Below, piece after piece: positions 1 through 10,692 of a stretch of 64,000 bases of DNA; the stretch's first letter is position 1; every line of letters starts with the position of its first letter. Location of the stretch: the NCBI GenBank assembly GCA_001247695.2, contig LGRX02025955.1, forward strand, positions 19,835-83,834, given 5' to 3'. The notes beneath the pieces are model-generated. The model was not told the origin of the DNA and did no database searches. It saw only the letters and a program-made list of their open reading frames with translations. The position numbers were made by a program, and so were the translations under genes. Source of the DNA: Cymbomonas tetramitiformis (taxonomy: Eukaryota; Chlorophyta; Pyramimonadophyceae; Pyramimonadales; Pyramimonadaceae).

Positions 1-75
1 CCAACTCGGGCATCCTAGCTTGAAGAGGATGCTAGGAACGGGGTTCGAACCCGTGCGCACATGTGTACAGTAGAT
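1..75 (-). tRNA. Permuted tRNA-Leu(UAA), cut by window start
   Basis: The complete 3' half lies at 30-75 and the first 19 nt of the 5' half at 1-19. The rest, including the anticodon, lies outside the window. What is present matches the intact copies exactly. Confidence 0.85.
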
Positions 76-94
76 CGCATATCCAACGTTATCA

Positions 95-168
95 TAGTCC
101 CACACGGGCTCGAACCGCGGACCTTGGCGTTATTAGCACCACGCTCTAACCAACTGAGCTATAAGACC
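95..168 (-). tRNA. tRNA-Ile(AAU), unit 1
   Basis: A full cloverleaf reads on the minus strand. The acceptor stem is seven pairs with three G-U wobbles, the D arm is GCTC/GAGC, the anticodon stem is TGGTG/CGCCA with loop CTAATAA, which gives anticodon AAU, and the T stem is CGCGG/CCGTG. The discriminator is A. There is no intron. The 3' end is not followed by a T run; the permuted tRNA-Leu starts 19 nt further on. The wobbles in the acceptor stem make slight decay possible. Confidence 0.9.
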
Positions 169-390
169 ATGTTGATGACGAGTTGCACAACTACAATTGT
201 ATATATACAAACATTTTAACAGCATCAGGGGTCGCCTGCGCCTTTTTCCTGACTCCTCCATCACCACGCGCGCACACAGGCGCACACCGTGACGCATGCG
301 ATGCAATGATAACATCAAACATGACACGCACAGACCCGATCACATTCGCATCCCCATCCGCACAAGACAATACCGAGAAAATGTGTGCAC

Positions 391-499
391 GGTCTCCGCA
401 GAGTCAGCATAATCTAACGATCAGTAATTGTGCATAACCATAATGCCCGCAGCATCAGCACAATGTCGATCATCAGATTCTGCTGACTCTGCGGAGACC
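391..499. repeat. 109-nt imperfect hairpin, present in every unit
   Basis: The arms 391-409 and 481-499 are a perfect 19-bp inverted repeat. Pairing resumes after one mismatch for five more bases, and again further in (GATC..TTGTGC with GCACAA..GATC), leaving a small apical loop. The other copies are at 3782-3890, 9057-9165, 12448-12556 and 17725-17833. It could be a small foldback element or a structured transcript; nothing here decides between them. Confidence 0.75.
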
Positions 500-659
500 A
501 TGTTCAACGAACACTGCCCGGTAATATATATCATGCATACGCATACTCGATACTGTGGAACATCAATATCGAATATGGCATCACTGTTCACTCTCGCTCA
601 TCGTCATGTCTCATCACTCGACTGCACTTTGTAACATGCGATGGAACACGCACGCACGG

Positions 660-2026
660 CTAGTCTCTGTCGTGTGTGCATGTGTGGGCTATCTCCATCA
701 TATGAAAAGCAAGGAGACCCCGTTTGACAGATCGAATGAGTGAAACTTGCCTGTCGAAGGGCGTGGCGGGGGATTGATCACTCCCTCTGACAATATAGCT
801 GATATCATCACCGAGGGAGAAGCTGTGGAAGCTTCCCCCAGCGCCGTGTTTGCCGCCGTTCGGGCAGTCGCGGTGCCAGTGGCGGGCCTCGTCCTTCTTG
901 CACGTTGAATTTTGGCAGAACGGAATGAAGTCGCCGCTGCCTTTGTGAAAGGCAACGCGCTTCCTCACCTGCGACTGCGGCCAGTTTCCTCCCGTCGGGA
1001 GGTCACCTGCCGCAAAACGAACACCGGAACGCCTCCCCCGTTGCCGATCTTGTTCTTGTCCGCCCGCGGGGTAAAACCCCGCCCGTTGACCTTGTCCGTG
1101 GGGACCTTTAGCTGCCGCTTCACGTCGAGGATGATGGCCGCGAGGTCGGACAGCTGCGAGGTGTCGCCGTCAGTGGCCACGGCTGCCGCGGACAAGGTGA
1201 ACGAGGCAGTGTGCGTACCGGCTGCCACGTGTCGGGCGTAGCACTCGAGGACCCATTGCTGGATGGTGAGGAGGTCCACGGCCGCCCGCTGCTGGTGTGT
1301 GAAGAGTCGTGACACCACCGGCGCGTAGAATCCCGGGTCCAGCGCCGCGAGGAACAGCTCCTTCACCTCGTCATCGTCGAGAGTGTTGCGCCTCTTGGCG
1401 GACCGTAAGGCCGCGTTGAAGTCCGTGATGGACTCGGACGGGTCGGTGTGGGCCTTCAAGCGGACGCCAAGGAGGTCCGATGTCCCCTGGAAGGGTGCAC
1501 CGGAGTCCAGCAGACGCCGTGCGAGCTCCAGCAGGGCTCGCTTGCCGTCCAGAGGGTGCAAGGCCGCAGACGCCTCGAGCCAGTCACCCGCTGGAGAGGC
1601 GGGACATACGATGAGCTCGAGCGTTGAAAAAAGAGGTTTGTTGGCCTCGGGACGGACGGCCAACGCGGAGTCCTCCAAGTCGAACATCGGCGCAAACAAA
1701 GGATCCTGCGCCTCGAAAGCCTCCTGGATAGCAGGCACTAGCTTGGAGAGAAGCACCTGCGCGTTGGACTCCGTTCCCGTGAATCGCTCATGCTTCTCAC
1801 GGAAACATTTTCGGATCACGTGCTTCGCCACGCTCTCGTCGAAGCGCTCACGGGTGAGAGTGCGAACACCCGCCAAGAAAACAGCTTGAGCGGAGTTCGC
1901 AGCCAGAACACCAGTAGTTGCCGGCGTAGCCGGCGTGACGGAATTGCGGGCAGCAGCGGAGTCGAAAATCGTAGCTAAAGAGCGTCGGCGAGACGCCATA
2001 CTTGAGGTCAATCTAGTCGCAACCAT
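660..2026 (-). CDS. Retrotransposon gag-like protein, unit 1
   Basis: The chosen start is the ATG at 2026, in the good context ACCATGG, shared by all five copies. The first frame runs to a TGA at 965 and encodes about 353 residues. It is an alpha-helical, capsid-like protein (for example DPSESITDFNAALRSAKRR, DPGFYAPVVSRLF) ending in a basic tail. The next frame (968 to 660) continues with a Cys/His cluster, C-x4-C-x6-H-x4-C, like a variant gag zinc knuckle. The two frames would join in phase if the 38 nt at 969-1006 (GTGACC...CGCAG) were a tiny intron; otherwise this is a frameshift. No protease, integrase or reverse transcriptase follows. The family assignment rests on size, composition and the knuckle, not on a match I can run. 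Confidence 0.55.
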
Positions 2027-2611
2027 GGTGAAAGAGACTGTAGAGACGAAGTGAGGGTAAATGGGACGAGGTGCGGAAGGAGCGGCGGCCAAAAGTCGTA
2101 ATGCGGTTGTCGAGGAAAGCAAGGGAAAGCCGTGGCGTAAAAAATCTCCCCACGTGCATGTGGATGCAGAGTGACGCGGCCAAGGAAAGTGGTGTCGGAT
2201 CCGACCAAAATTTCCAACGTCAACCAACGCGAAGCGAGGAAAATGAAGTCCGCCTCGTGCACAAGCCTCCCGCAAATCCAATCAACCAGGCATCAGCTAG
2301 GCCATACCGCTCCGCCGCGCCTCTAGTGGAGCCCCTCACTCCATCTCAAGCGTCGCTGTTTAGCCAGACATGGCTAAAATTCGCGGTGTCTAAATAAAGA
2401 GTGCGTGGGGCCAAACCTGTTGGATATACCCCTAGGACTCGGGATATATTCACTCAGTGAAGGTTTTCTCAGAATGTATTAAAGCTGATAAGTTAACCCG
2501 ATATAACGGGCATAAACAGTTAGGGCTCGGGTTCGGGTGACAGTCATACACACTACTATAGGAAGAGTCACAAAGCAAGCGGTGTGACTGTTCCAGCACT
2601 TTTGTCACCTG

Positions 2612-2813
2612 GCAGCAGAACACCCCTGCACTTTCCACAAAGTCCTCCACTCGATAAACCGAGTTTGGTGGGCATTGAAGGGTTGAGGGACCTCGCCCAA
2701 CTCCCCAATATGGACACTAATACTTCATAAATATCCAATAGTTGACTACCGTGGTAGTTATGGATGTTTCCGCCCTCATACTGATCCCATACTGCTAAAA
2801 ACGAATTCGCCCT
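2612..2813. mobile_element. piggyBac right-end fragment inside unit 1
   Basis: This is homologous to the right end of the complete piggyBac element (about 41150-41355), including the motif CTCATACTGATCC and the terminus ...AATTCGCCCT. TACG follows where the complete element has TTAA. The copies in units 2-4 end at 6203, 11479 and 14869. Unit 5 stops at 19944, just before this segment would begin. I found no matching left end within a unit. Confidence 0.65.
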
Positions 2814-3352
2814 TACGGTGTTAAACCCTTTGCCTTTCCCTTTCCCTTCATTAACAGACGTATAGTGTCTCTCTGGACGTAAAGTGTCTCACTGGTAACA
2901 CGAGTGTGTGTCAAGCGCTATCATACACACGTAATGTGTCTCAGTATGACAGATTTTACGGGGAAACGAATGGCGGCCGAATTTACCGCGGCATTAAAAA
3001 TGCTGGAAATGCCCGATTAAATCGCGGAGCTCTGTAATTCTGAAAACCGACGAGCAGGTCAGATTCAGGATCGCGAGCTGTCGCGACCGTCGAGCGCTTA
3101 GGACGGGATGCTTAGGACGGGCGCACGGGTGCGTTATTTATTTTATTTTCTCATCTTTGATCTTAACCTGAAAGTGCTTATTTCTAGTCGGACTAGGACG
3201 AAAAGTAGGGGAAAGTCCGTGCGATTATATAATTAATAATGTATAGACCATTTTGTGACTTGATATTTCTAATGTCGTCTGAATGGCTCTACTGTTCTGT
3301 AGGCTGATAGACATAGCTAGGGCTCTGAGATAGGTCGATGCTCTATCATAAC

Positions 3353-3356
3353 AAAA
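3353..3356 (-). terminator. Candidate Pol III terminator (T4) after the tRNA pair
   Basis: On the minus strand this is the first TTTT after both tRNA-Ile and permuted tRNA-Leu of unit 2. It lies 15 nt past the 5' half, just outside the flanking helix. The same T4 is at 6743-6746 and 12019-12022. Confidence 0.55.
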
Positions 3357-3371
3357 GATAAGGCGCTGGAT

Positions 3372-3466
3372 CTTAAGTCTACCCCCTTAGACCAACTCGG
3401 GCATCCTAGCTTGAAGAGGATGCTAGGAACGGGGTTCGAACCCGTGCGCACATGTGTACAGTAGAT
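3372..3466 (-). tRNA. Circularly permuted tRNA-Leu(UAA), intact copy
   Basis: On the minus strand the 3' half of the tRNA (3466 to 3421) precedes the 5' half (3410 to 3372), with 10 nt between them. Joined as 5' half plus 3' half they give an 85-nt tRNA. Acceptor GCTAGGA/TCCTAGC pairs perfectly with discriminator A, the D stem is CCC/GGG, anticodon stem GTAGA/TCTAC holds loop CTTAAGA (anticodon UAA), the long variable arm is GTAC-ACAT-GTGC, and T stem ACGGG/CCCGT holds TTCGAAC. The outer flanks pair (CGTTGGA with TCCAGCG), and the inner flanks form TATG/CTTA with one T-T mismatch between two 3-nt bulges, CGA and AGA. This is a near-canonical bulge-helix-bulge whose predicted cuts join bases 37 and 38 exactly. 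Permuted genes of this kind are known from Cyanidioschyzon and prasinophytes; expression here is inferred. Confidence 0.9.
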
Positions 3467-3485
3467 CGCATATCCAACGTTATCA

Positions 3486-3559
3486 TAGTCCCACACGGGC
3501 TCGAACCGCGGACCTTGGCGTTATTAGCACCACGCTCTAACCAACTGAGCTATAAGACC
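3486..3559 (-). tRNA. tRNA-Ile(AAU), unit 2
   Basis: This is identical to the copy at 95-168. It lies 19 nt upstream, in the transcribed sense, of the intact permuted tRNA-Leu at 3372-3466. No T4 run lies between them, and the first one is beyond the permuted gene at 3353-3356. Confidence 0.9.
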
Positions 3560-4050
3560 ATGTTGATGACGAGTTGCACAACTACAATTGTATATATACA
3601 AACATTTTAACAGCATCAGGGGTCGCCTGCGCCTTTTTCCTGACTCCTCCATCACCACGCGCGCACACAGGCGCACACCGTGACGCATGCGATGCAATGA
3701 TAACATCAAACATGACACGCACAGACCCGATCACATTCGCATCCCCATCCGCACAAGACAATACCGAGAAAATGTGTGCACGGTCTCCGCAGAGTCAGCA
3801 TAATCTAACGATCAGTAATTGTGCATAACCATAATGCCCGCAGCATCAGCACAATGTCGATCATCAGATTCTGCTGACTCTGCGGAGACCATGTTCAACG
3901 AACACTGCCCGGTAATATATATCATGCATACGCATACTCGATACTGTGGAACATCAATATCGAATATGGCATCACTGTTCACTCTCGCTCATCGTCATGT
4001 CTCATCACTCGACTGCACTTTGTAACATGCGATGGAACACGCACGCACGG

Positions 4051-5417
4051 CTAGTCTCTGTCGTGTGTGCATGTGTGGGCTATCTCCATCATATGAAAAG
4101 CAAGGAGACCCCGTTTGACAGATCGAATGAGTGAAACTTGCCTGTCGAAGGGCGTGGCGGGGGATTGATCACTCCCTCTGACAATATAGCTGATATCATC
4201 ACCGAGGGAGAAGCTGTGGAAGCTTCCCCCAGCGCCGTGTTTGCCGCCGTTCGGGCAGTCGCGGTGCCAGTGGCGGGCCTCGTCCTTCTTGCACGTTGAA
4301 TTTTGGCAGAACGGAATGAAGTCGCCGCTGCCTTTGTGAAAGGCAACGCGCTTCCTCACCTGCGACTGCGGCCAGTTTCCTCCCGTCGGGAGGTCACCTG
4401 CCGCAAAACGAACACCGGAACGCCTCCCCCGTTGCCGATCTTGTTCTTGTCCGCCCGCGGGGTAAAACCCCGCCCGTTGACCTTGTCCGTGGGGACCTTT
4501 AGCTGCCGCTTCACGTCGAGGATGATGGCCGCGAGGTCGGACAGCTGCGAGGTGTCGCCGTCAGTGGCCACGGCTGCCGCGGACAAGGTGAACGAGGCAG
4601 TGTGCGTACCGGCTGCCACGTGTCGGGCGTAGCACTCGAGGACCCATTGCTGGATGGTGAGGAGGTCCACGGCCGCCCGCTGCTGGTGTGTGAAGAGTCG
4701 TGACACCACCGGCGCGTAGAATCCCGGGTCCAGCGCCGCGAGGAACAGCTCCTTCACCTCGTCATCGTCGAGAGTGTTGCGCCTCTTGGCGGACCGTAAG
4801 GCCGCGTTGAAGTCCGTGATGGACTCGGACGGGTCGGTGTGGGCCTTCAAGCGGACGCCAAGGAGGTCCGATGTCCCCTGGAAGGGTGCACCGGAGTCCA
4901 GCAGACGCCGTGCGAGCTCCAGCAGGGCTCGCTTGCCGTCCAGAGGGTGCAAGGCCGCAGACGCCTCGAGCCAGTCACCCGCTGGAGAGGCGGGACATAC
5001 GATGAGCTCGAGCGTTGAAAAAAGAAGTTTGTTGGCCTCGGGACGGACGGCCAACGCGGAGTCCTCCAAGTCGAACATCGGCGCAAACAAAGGATCCTGC
5101 GCCTCGAAAGCCTCCTGGATAGCAGGCACTAGCTTGGAGAGAAGCACCTGCGCGTTGGACTCCGTTCCCGTGAATCGCTCATGCTTCTCACGGAAACATT
5201 TTCGGATCACGTGCTTCGCCACGCTCTCGTCGAAGCGCTCACGGGTGAGAGTGCGAACACCCGCCAAGAAAACAGCTTGAGCGGAGTTCGCAGCCGGAAC
5301 ACCAGTAGTTGCCGGCGTAGCCGGCGTGACGGAATTGCGGGCAGCAGCGGAGTCGAAAATCGTAGCTAAAGAGCGTCGGCGAGACGCCATACTTGAGGTC
5401 AATCTAGTCGCAACCAT
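4051..5417 (-). CDS. Retrotransposon gag-like protein, unit 2
   Basis: Nearly identical to the unit 1 copy, with its start at 5417 and the same frame change near 4360-4397. One A fewer upstream of the start alters only the untranslated leader if the ATG at 5417 is used, which supports that start. Confidence 0.55.
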
Positions 5418-6761
5418 GGTGAAAGAGACTGTAGAGACGAAGTGAGGGTAAATGGGACGAGGTGCGGAAGGAGCGGCGGCCAAAAGTCGTAATGCGGTTG
5501 TCGAGGAAAACAAGGGAAAGCCGTGGCGTAAAAATCTCCCCACGTGCATGTGGATGCAGAGTGACGCGGCCAAGGAAAGTGGTGTCGGATCCGACCAAAA
5601 TTTCCAACGTCAACCAACGCGAAGCGAGGAAAATGAAGTCCGCCTCGTGCACAAGCTTCCCGCAAATCCAATCAACCAGGCATCAGCTAGGCCATACCGC
5701 TCCGCCGCGCCTCTAGTGGAGCCCCTCACTCCATCTCAAGCGTCGCTGTTTAGCCAGACATGGCTAAAATTCGCGGTGTCTAAATAAAGAGTGCGTGGGG
5801 CCAAACCTGTTGGATATACCCCTAGGACTCGGGATATATTCACTCAGTGAAGGTTTTCTCAGAATGTATTAAAGCTGATAAGTTAACCCGATATAACGGG
5901 CATAAACAGTTAGGGCTCGGGTTCGGGTGACAGTCATACACACTACTATAGGAAGAGTCACAAAGCAAGCGGTGTGACTGTTCCAGCACTTTTGTCACCT
6001 GGCAGCAGAACACCCCTGCACTTTCCACAAAGTCCTCCACTCGATAAACCGAGTTTGGTGGGCATTGAAGGGTTGAGGGACCTCGCCCAACTCCCCAATA
6101 TGGACACTAATACTTCATAAATATCCAATAGTTGACTACCGTGGTAGTTATGGATGTTTCCGCCCTCATACTGATCCCATACTGCTAAAAACGAATTCGC
6201 CCTTACGGTGTTAAACCCTTTGCCTTTCCCTTTCCCTTCATTAACAGACGTATAGTGTCTCTCTGGACGTAAAGTGTCTCACTGGTAACACGAGTGTGTG
6301 TCAAGCGCTATCATACACACGTAATGTGTCTCAGTATGACAGATTTTACGGGGAAACGAATGGCGGCCGAATTTACCGCGGCATTAAAAATGCTGGAAAT
6401 GCCCGATTAAATCGCGGAGCTCTGTAATTCTGAAAACCGACGAGCAGGTCAGATTCAGGATCGCGAGCTGTCGCGACCGTCGAGCGCTTAGGACGGGATG
6501 CTTAGGACGGGCGCACGGGTGCGTTATTTATTTTATTTTCTCATCTTTGATCTTAACCTGAAAGTGCTTCTTTCTAGTCGGACTAGGACGAAAAGTAGGG
6601 GAAAGTCCGTGCGATTATATAATTAATAATGTATAGACCATTTTGTGACTTGATATTTCTAATGTCGTCTGAATGGCTCTACTGTTCTGTAGGCTGATAG
6701 ACATAGCTAGGGCTCTGAGATAGGTCGATGCTCTATCATAACAAAAGATAAGGCGCTGGAT

Positions 6762-8741
6762 CTTAAGTCTACCCCCTTAGACCAACTCGGGCATCCTAGC
6801 TTGAAGAGGATGCTAGGAACGGGGTTCGAACCCACAACCAACCTATGATCGAGTTTTCGATTCGCGAATCCATCCTGACGTATTGTGGCTCACGACGAAA
6901 AGCGAACGCGACCCCCGACTGACTGCATATGGCATCCTGTCGGAACAGTATCGCGATACCTACGGGAAACCGGTCAGGAATACGTCGAGACCCAAAAAAT
7001 CCGACGTGGCTGCAGATGTGGCACGCATTAACCCTCCGATTGAAACCTATGCGACGGTCGACTTTGCTTTAGGAAATGTTAGATGTTAAGTACGAGACCC
7101 CCCCGGATTATATATTCCTCTTTCGTGGATATAACTGGCGATAAGAGCCTGGAGGTATCGAATGTTGAAAGCCGTTGTCGATGTGGCGCAATACAATTCA
7201 TAACTTGGATACATTACGTGAGACATTCGTCGGGAGAAATTCGGAATTGTGAACTTATTCATCTAAACCGTTCGCTGAAAATATAGTAATATCTCTACTT
7301 AATCGTGCGTGCCCGCGAAAAAGATGGTATGTCAAAGACGGCGGATTACACCGACCTGTGCGTGATACGGTAGTGTGGCATCGTAGAAAAGATTTCGTTT
7401 TACTTTTCACAGATTCACCTCTCGCGTCTGTCGACAGCCGAGCGACATGGACGATGGAGTTCTCCAGTGTCGTCTTGTACAGAATCGTGTCCGTTTTTGT
7501 AATTCCTGTCGCTTTTTGCAGTTCTTTAACAATATTTTACGTTAAGTCTAATTTGTTAAATATGCAGTTTTAGCTAAAGACGGAAGGCTTTCTCTCCCGC
7601 AGTGCCCCTGTCCAGCGAAGTAAAGATCTCCAGGATTGTATCATAATCTGAGCAATATTTTGCTTCAAAATATTATCACATATTCCTACTTAGTATGCGG
7701 GTACCCGTTTCGCAAAGAATGATGACCCATAGCGCAACTATTGCGGGTTTCAAAATCCTGAAATTCCGCCCGCTTCCGCCAAATGAACGCGTCAGCCCAC
7801 AGCGAGATGTGTGGTTGACCGTTCAGTCTGTGCAATTTACTTAGTGAAGACAGCACATATGAAATACTATTTTCGCTAACGCTTCCCTCATCCGATGCGC
7901 AGGCTCGCTTGCAAGCGAGCGCGCGAATGATGGAAGAAACCCTAGCGGAAACGTGGACGCGGTTGACATCCGCGTGTCCGCTAGAGGTGAAATTGCACTG
8001 CCAGACGCTCAGTGTGTGTTTATTATGCTTATATGATATGCGTGATATGTTCATGTCGTGCGGTATGCGTCCCTGCTGGGCGTGAGTCGAGATGGCTGGC
8101 TCGAATCACGTCCATTACCCCCCCTCATAAGAACCGTACAGCATCCGAAATTCTGGACGGATCTTGCTCGCGCAAAAGATATGTTGTTCCTAACACTTAT
8201 TATAATGCATATGGAAAGTTATGTTGTGTTCGATATACGTTAGTATGCGGAAATCAACAGCCGCTGTGCAGTGACTTACGGGTCGAGGTCCCACCGGTAC
8301 TCTGAGTGCAAGTCATGTTTTTTTTTGTTTTCAATATCTGTTTTGGGTTGGACATGTGACGTGAGGTCAGACACGTCATCATATTCGGAAATCAAAAGTG
8401 ACAATATAATTCTGGTATCGACTGATGACGCGGACTTTGCATCGCGGACATTTCATTGGTTTCAACTAATTTATAAAGCGTTTATTGGTTCAGTAGTAAT
8501 GATTTTTGATGACTCGGCATATTTCCCGAGACGCATTTCGAGACGTATCGCGATACCAACGGGGTCCTGACGTGATCCGTTCGTAAAGGCGTTTCCGAAA
8601 CTGTCGCATCCCATTCGAGAGAGATTCGCGGACCAGGTCTCGATTCGCATCGTGACACCTTGCACGTGACATCACGACGTGACGCGATATTAAATTCGAT
8701 CATAGGTTGGTTGTGCCCGTGCGCACATGTGTACAGTAGAT
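6762..8741 (-). pseudogene. Permuted tRNA-Leu(UAA) split by a DNA transposon
   Basis: The 5' half (6762-6800) and the acceptor side of the 3' half are intact, but a 1,883-bp element is inserted in the 5' strand of the T stem. The anticodon-side remainder of the 3' half resumes at 8716-8741. The insertion breaks the B box and the T arm, so this copy cannot give a mature tRNA unless the element is excised. Confidence 0.85.
6833..8715. mobile_element. Non-autonomous DNA transposon, CACTA-like, copy 1
   Basis: The 1,883-bp insert has perfect 20-bp terminal inverted repeats, CACAACCAACCTATGATCGA, and a 2-bp target duplication CC. The empty site reads GAACCCGTG and the filled site GAACC[...]CCCGTG. 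The CAC terminus and short duplication fit the EnSpm/CACTA superfamily. The longest open frames inside (61-122 codons) resemble nothing I know, so it is probably mobilised in trans. Confidence 0.8.
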
Positions 8742-8760
8742 CGCATATCCAACGTTATCA

Positions 8761-8834
8761 TAGTCCCACACGGGCTCGAACCGCGGACCTTGGCGTTATT
8801 AGCACCACGCTCTAACCAACTGAGCTATAAGACC
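8761..8834 (-). tRNA. tRNA-Ile(AAU), unit 3
   Basis: This is identical to the other unit copies. Its downstream partner, the permuted tRNA-Leu, is interrupted by the transposon at 6833-8715, so a read-through transcript from here would enter the transposon. Confidence 0.9.
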
Positions 8835-9325
8835 ATGTTGATGACGAGTTGCACAACTACAATTGTATATATACAAACATTTTAACAGCATCAGGGGTCG
8901 CCTGCGCCTTTTTCCTGACTCCTCCATCACCACGCGCGCACACAGGCGCACACCGTGACGCATGCGATGCAATGATAACATCAAACATGACACGCACATA
9001 CCCGATCACATTCGCATCCCCATCCGCACAAGACAATACCGAGAAAATGTGTGCACGGTCTCCGCAGAGTCAGCATAATCTAACGATCAGTAATTGTGCA
9101 TAACCATAATGCCCGCAGCATCAGCACAATGTCGATCATCAGATTCTGCTGACTCTGCGGAGACCATGTTCAACGAACACTGCCCGGTAATATATATCAT
9201 GCATACGCATACTCGATACTGTGGAACATCAATATCGAATATGGCATCACTGTTCACTCTCGCTCATCGTCATGTCTCATCACTCGACTGCACTTTGTAA
9301 CATGCGATGGAACACGCACGCACGG

Positions 9326-10692
9326 CTAGTCTCTGTCGTGTGTGCATGTGTGGGCTATCTCCATCATATGAAAAGCAAGGAGACCCCGTTTGACAGATCG
9401 AATGAGTGAAACTTGCCTGTCGAAGGGCGTGGCGGGGGATTGATCACTCCCTCTGACAATATAGCTGATATCATCACCGAGGGAGAAGCTGTGGAAGCTT
9501 CCCCCAGCGCCGTGTTTGCCGCCGTTCGGGCAGTCGCGGTGCCAGTGGCGGGCCTCGTCCTTCTTGCACGTTGAATTTTGGCAGAACGGAATGAAGTCGC
9601 CGCTGCCTTTGTGAAAGGCAACGCGCTTCCTCACCTGCGACTGCGGCCAGTTTCCTCCCGTCGGGAGGTCACCTGCCGCAAAACGAACACCGGAACGCCT
9701 CCCCCGTTGCCGATCTTGTTCTTGTCCGCCCGCGGGGTAAAACCCCGCCCGTTGACCTTGTCCGTGGGGACCTTTAGTTGCCGCTTCACGTCGAGGATGA
9801 TGGCCGCGAGGTCGGACAGCTGCGAGGTGTCGCCGTCAGTGGCCACGGCTGCCGCGGACAAGGTGAACGAGGCAGTGTGCGTACCGGCTGCCACGTGTCG
9901 GGCGTAGCACTCGAGGACCCATTGCTGGATGGTGAGGAGGTCCACGGCCGCCCGCTGCTGGTGTGTGAAGAGTCGTGACACCACCGGCGCGTAGAATCCC
10001 GGGTCCAGCGCCGCGAGGAACAGCTCCTTCACCTCGTCATCGTCGAGAGTGTTGCGCCTCTTGGCGGACCGTAAGGCCGCGTTGAAGTCCGTGATGGACT
10101 CGGACGGGTCGGTGTGGGCCTTCAAGCGGACGCCAAGGAGGTCCGATGTCCCCTGGAAGGGTGCACCGGAGTCCAGCAGACGCCGTGCGAGCTCCAGCAG
10201 GGCTCGCTTGCCGTCCAGAGGGTGCAAGGCCGCAGACGCCTCGAGCCAGTCACCCGCTGGAGAGGCGGGACATACGATGAGCTCGAGCGTTGAAAAAAGA
10301 AGTTTGTTGGCCTCGGGACGGACGGCCAACGCGGAGTCCTCCAAGTCGAACATCGGCGCAAACAAAGGATCCTGCGCCTCGAAAGCCTCCTGGATAGCAG
10401 GCACTAGCTTGGAGAGAAGCACCTGCGCGTTGGACTCCGTTCCCGTGAATCGCTCATGCTTCTCACGGAAACATTTTCGGATCACGTGCTTCGCCACGCT
10501 CTCGTCGAAGCGCTCACGGGTGAGAGTGCGAACACCCGCCAAGAAAACAGCTTGAGCGGAGTTCGCAGCCGGAACACCAGTAGTTGCCGGCGTAGCCGGC
10601 GTGACGGAATTGCGGGCAGCAGCGGAGTCGAAAATCGTAGCTAAAGAGCGTCGGCGAGACGCCATACTTGAGGTCAATCTAGTCGCAACCAT
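9326..10692 (-). CDS. Retrotransposon gag-like protein, unit 3
   Basis: Nearly identical to the unit 1 copy, with its start at 10692 and the same candidate micro-intron or frameshift. It has proline where unit 1 has leucine near residue 33 (TGVPAAN against TGVLAAN). Confidence 0.55.

Noticed and set aside
1383..1889. A 168-codon plus-strand frame repeated in all five units.
   Set aside because: It is antisense to the gag-like gene; its conservation only reflects array homogenisation.
2800..2815. GAATTCGCCCTT looks like TOPO cloning-vector sequence, with relatives at 34810 and 41346.
   Set aside because: The same string ends diverged repeats next to TTAA at both ends of the piggyBac element and is embedded in homologous genomic flanks. 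It is the transposon tip, not vector.
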